The notes under the pieces: generated by a model
Databases searched by the model: none
What the model was told of the DNA's origin: nothing
What the model saw: only the letters and a program-made list of their open reading frames with translations
Source: an uncultured Eubacteriales bacterium
GTDB lineage: Bacteria; Bacillota; Clostridia; Oscillospirales; Oscillospiraceae
NCBI GenBank assembly: GCA_900549705.1
Contig: URPI01000142.1
Span: 1 to 5,745, forward strand
Direction of reading: 5' to 3'
Length of the DNA: 5,745 bases
Part shown: positions 5,540 to 5,745 of the stretch, in pieces
Layout: every line of letters begins with the position of its first letter
Numbering within the stretch: the first letter of the stretch is position 1
Made by a program: the position numbers and the translations under genes

Positions 5540-5607
5540 CCTCCTTGTTGGTTGGTAGTATTATCTTATCATAGAATCATAAAAAACGGGAAGAATTTCC
5601 GGAAATT
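5540..5607 (-). promoter_or_regulatory. Upstream region of the PstS-like gene: ribosome binding site, promoter zone, 14-bp palindrome
   Basis: AAGGAGG (5546-5540) is a near-perfect ribosome binding site. Further up the minus strand an AT-rich zone offers overlapping -10 candidates GATAAT (5565-5560), TAAGAT (5568-5563) and TATGAT (5573-5568), none with a convincing -35, which suggests an activator-dependent promoter. The perfect palindrome AATTTCCGGAAATT (5594-5607) lies where an activator or operator would sit. I do not recognise the regulator, and I do not see TTTACA-type Pho repeats here. Confidence 0.4.
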
Positions 5608-5675
5608 TCAAAAAATATTAAGAATGGGGTTTGGGTTCTTTCTTTTCCCCACACCTGTCCTGCCCTTCGCCGGGT

Positions 5676-5725
5676 GGGTCGCCAAGTTGGCGACCCCTAC
5701 TAGAGCGTACACGCTAAAAGTTAGC
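5676..5725. repeat. Tight inverted repeats near the right edge
   Basis: GGGTCGCCA (5676-5684) and TGGCGACCC (5688-5696) form a perfect 9-bp stem with a 3-base loop. It is followed by AGCGT-AC-ACGCT (5704-5715) and by GCTAA-AAG-TTAGC (5713-5725), which share bases and so cannot both form. No T-run follows on either strand. The first hairpin has the look of a REP-like intergenic palindrome. No coding sequence is seen from 5532 to the end of the window. Confidence 0.5.
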
Positions 5726-5745
5726 ACCCCTTGGCTTCCCCCGGG

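Noticed and set aside
5722..5733. 12-base match TAGCACCCCTTG shared with the right arm of the toxin cassette (2355-2366)
   Set aside because: A 12-base match within a window of this size is expected by chance about once or twice, and the flanks do not match; not evidence of a second cassette.
1..5745. CRISPR arrays, tRNA or rRNA genes, insertion sequences
   Set aside because: No regularly spaced direct repeats, no cloverleaf-like segment and no transposase-like frame was found on either strand.

Overview
The window looks like part of a low-to-mid G+C Clostridia chromosome, most likely a gut Oscillospiraceae/Ruminococcaceae-type bacterium. The reasons are G-rich Shine-Dalgarno sequences, sigma-A type TTGACA/TATAAT promoters, a Firmicutes-type holin-like toxin peptide and the families present. 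This assignment is inference; no rRNA or tRNA gene is present to confirm it.

Layout: (1) Bases 1-19 may hold the first codons of a leftward gene running off the window, behind a good ribosome binding site. (2) Bases 20-244 are intergenic. They contain the control region of the next gene, including an 11-bp-spaced direct repeat of TTTACA that resembles a PhoP/PhoB box. (3) Bases 245-1990 (+) encode a Na+/phosphate cotransporter (NptA/YjbB type) with a C-terminal PhoU-like domain, closed by a strong terminator at 2000-2050. (4) Bases 2052-2435 form a compact type I toxin-antitoxin cassette. It has a 31-codon holin-like membrane peptide (2196-2291, +) and a convergent antisense RNA driven by a TTGACA-N17-TATAGT promoter. 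A long inverted repeat lets the toxin mRNA 5' end pair with its own 3' region, a small hairpin covers the ribosome binding site, and a terminator closes the unit. (5) Bases 2436-3149 (-) encode a DUF554 membrane protein with a full-consensus promoter. (6) Bases 3246-5531 (-) encode a secreted protein with a PstS-like phosphate-binding domain fused to about 460 residues of unassigned, probably beta-rich sequence. (7) Bases 5532-5745 hold its upstream region, with a 14-bp palindrome and further inverted repeats, and no gene that I can see.

Two of the three large genes concern phosphate: a PhoU-fused Na/Pi transporter with a candidate Pho box, and a PstS-like domain without its ABC transporter partners. 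The toxin cassette lies between the convergent Na/Pi and DUF554 genes and is separated from the Na/Pi gene by a terminator. The DUF554 gene has no visible terminator, so its transcript would run through the antitoxin region as antisense to the toxin. The item most easily missed is the short toxin gene with its antisense RNA.
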